Part shown: in pieces, positions 62,775 to 64,000 of the stretch | How the letters are laid out: every line of letters begins with the position of its first letter | Position numbering within the stretch: the first letter of the stretch is position 1 | Notes under the pieces: model-generated | What the model was told of the DNA's origin: nothing | The model's database searches: none | Seen by the model: only the letters and a program-made list of their open reading frames with translations | Made by a program: the position numbers and the translations under genes | From: Ruminococcus turbiniformis | GTDB lineage: Bacteria; Bacillota; Clostridia; Lachnospirales; Lachnospiraceae | DNA length: 64,000 bases | Reading direction: 5' to 3' | Assembly: GCF_020687545.1 (NCBI RefSeq) | Contig: NZ_JAJEQX010000008.1 | Coordinates: 1 to 64,000 of the forward strand

Positions 62775-63542
62775 ATGCCGCTTTTGGATGTGAAAAATGT
62801 AAAAAAAATCTACACAACGAGATTCGGGGGCGCACAGGTGCAGGCTCTTTCCGACGTCACCTTCTCCGTGGAGAGAGGAGAGTACGTGGCAATCATGGGG
62901 GAGAGCGGCTCGGGCAAGACGACACTTTTAAATATCCTGGCCGCGCTGGATAAGCCGACCAGCGGAAAGGTGCTTTTAAACGGCCGTGACCTGGCAACGG
63001 TAAAGGACAGGGAAGCAGCGGCTTTCCGCAGAAAACAGCTTGGATTCGTGTTTCAGGAGTTCAATCTTCTTGATACTTTTTCCGTGGAGGACAATATCCT
63101 TCTTCCGATGGTTCTGGCGGGGAGAAAATATAAAGAGATGCAGGCGGCCCTGGAGCCCCTTGCGTCGCGTCTCGGAATACAGGGACTGCTTAGGAAATAT
63201 CCCTATGAGATATCCGGAGGCCAGAAGCAGAGGGCGGCTGTGGCCCGGGCGCTGATCACAAAGCCGCAGATTATTCTTGCCGATGAACCGACCGGGGCGC
63301 TGGATTCCAAAGCAGCGGATGAGCTGATGCGGCTGTTCGGCCGGATTAACCGGGAGGGACAGACGATCCTTATGGTGACGCACAGCGTGAAGGCGGCGAG
63401 CAGCGCGGGAAGGGTGCTCTTTATCCGGGACGGGGCAGTGTACCATCAGATCTACCGGGGAGAGCAGACAGATGAGCAGATGTACCAGAAAATATCAGAT
63501 GCGCTGACGGTGCTCGTTTCGGGAGGTGAGCGGCATGAGTAA
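62775..63542 (+). CDS. ABC transporter ATPase (BceA-like)
   Basis: ATPase of a Bce-type peptide-antibiotic resistance transporter, 255 residues. Walker A GESGSGKTTLLN (about 41-52), Q-loop in GFVFQEFNLLD, signature ISGGQKQR, Walker B IILADEPTGALD and the H-loop in MVTHSVK. AACACAGGAGG precedes ATG 62775. It is separated from the kinase by 156 bases that may hold the promoter driven by the response regulator. Its stop overlaps the permease gene by 8 bases. Confidence 0.93.
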   Translation: MPLLDVKNVKKIYTTRFGGAQVQALSDVTFSVERGEYVAIMGESGSGKTTLLNILAALDKPTSGKVLLNGRDLATVKDREAAAFRRKQLGFVFQEFNLLDTFSVEDNILLPMVLAGRKYKEMQAALEPLASRLGIQGLLRKYPYEISGGQKQRAAVARALITKPQIILADEPTGALDSKAADELMRLFGRINREGQTILMVTHSVKAASSAGRVLFIRDGAVYHQIYRGEQTDEQMYQKISDALTVLVSGGERHE

Positions 63543-64000
63543 GCTGTTTTATCCGAGACTGGCCGTGTCCAATCTGAAAAAGAATTTCCGGATCTATCTG
63601 CCGTATATTTTTGCCTGCGTGATTATGGTGATGATGTTCTACGCAATGGGAGCCATCGGGAGAAATTCCGGGCTTGACCAGATGCGGGGAGGAGATTTTA
63701 TCCGTACAGTGATGCAGTGGGTGTCCGGCGTCGCAGCGGGGTTCGTCGTTATCTTCCTCTTCTATACGAACAGTTTCCTTATCAAACAGAGGAGGAAAGA
63801 GCTGGGGCTTTATCAGGTACTCGGCATGAGCCGGGGCAACCTCGGCCATATGATGCTGTGGGAGAGCCTGATTACGGCCGCTGTCAGTATCGGCGCAGGG
63901 CTGATCCTGGGGCTTGCGTTCGGAAAGCTTGTGTTTTTGATTTTTTTAAAGGTTGTACATTTTCCGGTGCCTCTTGATTTTACAATTGAACCGGAAGCCT
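63535..64000 (+). CDS. ABC transporter permease (BceB-like), truncated by window
   Basis: Partial gene, open to the window end, 155 residues visible. It begins MSKLFYPRLAVSNLKKNFRI and shows the FtsX-like layout: a membrane segment at about 22-42, a loop, then helices near YTNSFLIKQRRKELGLYQVLGM (split by the typical RRKELG motif at about 89-94), and two further spans. ATG 63535 follows GGGAGGTGAG inside the end of bceA. Full BceB proteins are about 650 residues with ten spans and a large external domain, which lies beyond the window. Confidence 0.88.
   Translation, partial: MSKLFYPRLAVSNLKKNFRIYLPYIFACVIMVMMFYAMGAIGRNSGLDQMRGGDFIRTVMQWVSGVAAGFVVIFLFYTNSFLIKQRRKELGLYQVLGMSRGNLGHMMLWESLITAAVSIGAGLILGLAFGKLVFLIFLKVVHFPVPLDFTIEPEA

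Overview
The window is a chromosomal segment from a spore-forming, anaerobic Firmicute, most likely a Lachnospiraceae member (Clostridia). The evidence is a spoIIGA-sigE pair beside ftsZ, a long-form HPF, a class III fructose-bisphosphatase, a T-box in front of thrS, Gram-positive promoters and AAGGAGG ribosome binding sites, and protein sequences that look typical of gut Lachnospiraceae. No rRNA, tRNA, CRISPR array, prophage or intact insertion sequence was seen.

Layout. 1-441: tandem structured repeat and ftsZ promoter. 442-3411: ftsZ, then the spoIIGA-sigE sporulation operon behind a Spo0A-type promoter. 3.5-16.1 kb: housekeeping genes (ABC exporter, Dus, pyrG, DUF1846 protein, ftsH, uvrC, hprK, ROK glucokinase). 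16.2-24.9 kb: PBP1-type peptidoglycan synthase, IMPACT-family protein, epimerase-like protein, hpf, a membrane/CorC-domain protein, typA and a two-OB SSB-like protein. 25.1-36.6 kb: dapB, fbp, a primary-like sigma factor, a small acidic lipoprotein-like protein, a eukaryotic-type HisA, secA, prfB with its programmed frameshift, hom, and an ApgM-family probable homoserine kinase. 36.6-40.0 kb: a giant palindrome, an HD-DUF1284 fusion, a deleted aldo/keto reductase and a nitrilase-family hydrolase. 40.1-52.6 kb: a maltodextrin locus (LacI regulator, MalE/F/G transporter and four glycoside hydrolases). 52.7-57.3 kb: DUF1275 membrane protein, T-box-thrS, MATE exporter. 57.3-58.7 kb: an AT-rich, decayed toxin-antitoxin islet. 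58.7-64.0 kb: a PadR-DUF1700-DUF4097 operon divergent from a BceRS-BceAB-type module whose permease runs off the window.

How genes work together. The maltodextrin locus would import maltooligosaccharides (no ATPase is encoded here) and debranch and hydrolyse them to glucose. Glucose would be phosphorylated by an enzyme such as the ROK kinase beside hprK, which controls carbon catabolite repression. hom plus the ApgM-like protein supply threonine steps and T-box-thrS senses uncharged tRNA-Thr. The right end looks like an envelope-stress / peptide-antibiotic response region.

Most unusual items: (a) a family of short palindromic repeats at 3409, 29294, 40029 and 53691, three of them directly after terminator-like hairpins; (b) two large multi-branched palindromic elements at 145-306 and 36555-36769; (c) a HisA of the eukaryotic HIS6 type; (d) two genes inferred to carry out-of-frame internal deletions (aldo/keto reductase and HTH-Panacea antitoxin); (e) a truncated MqsR-like toxin whose 5' end appears to run antisense through an older gene remnant. 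All functional calls are from reading the sequence; nothing was searched or computed with software.
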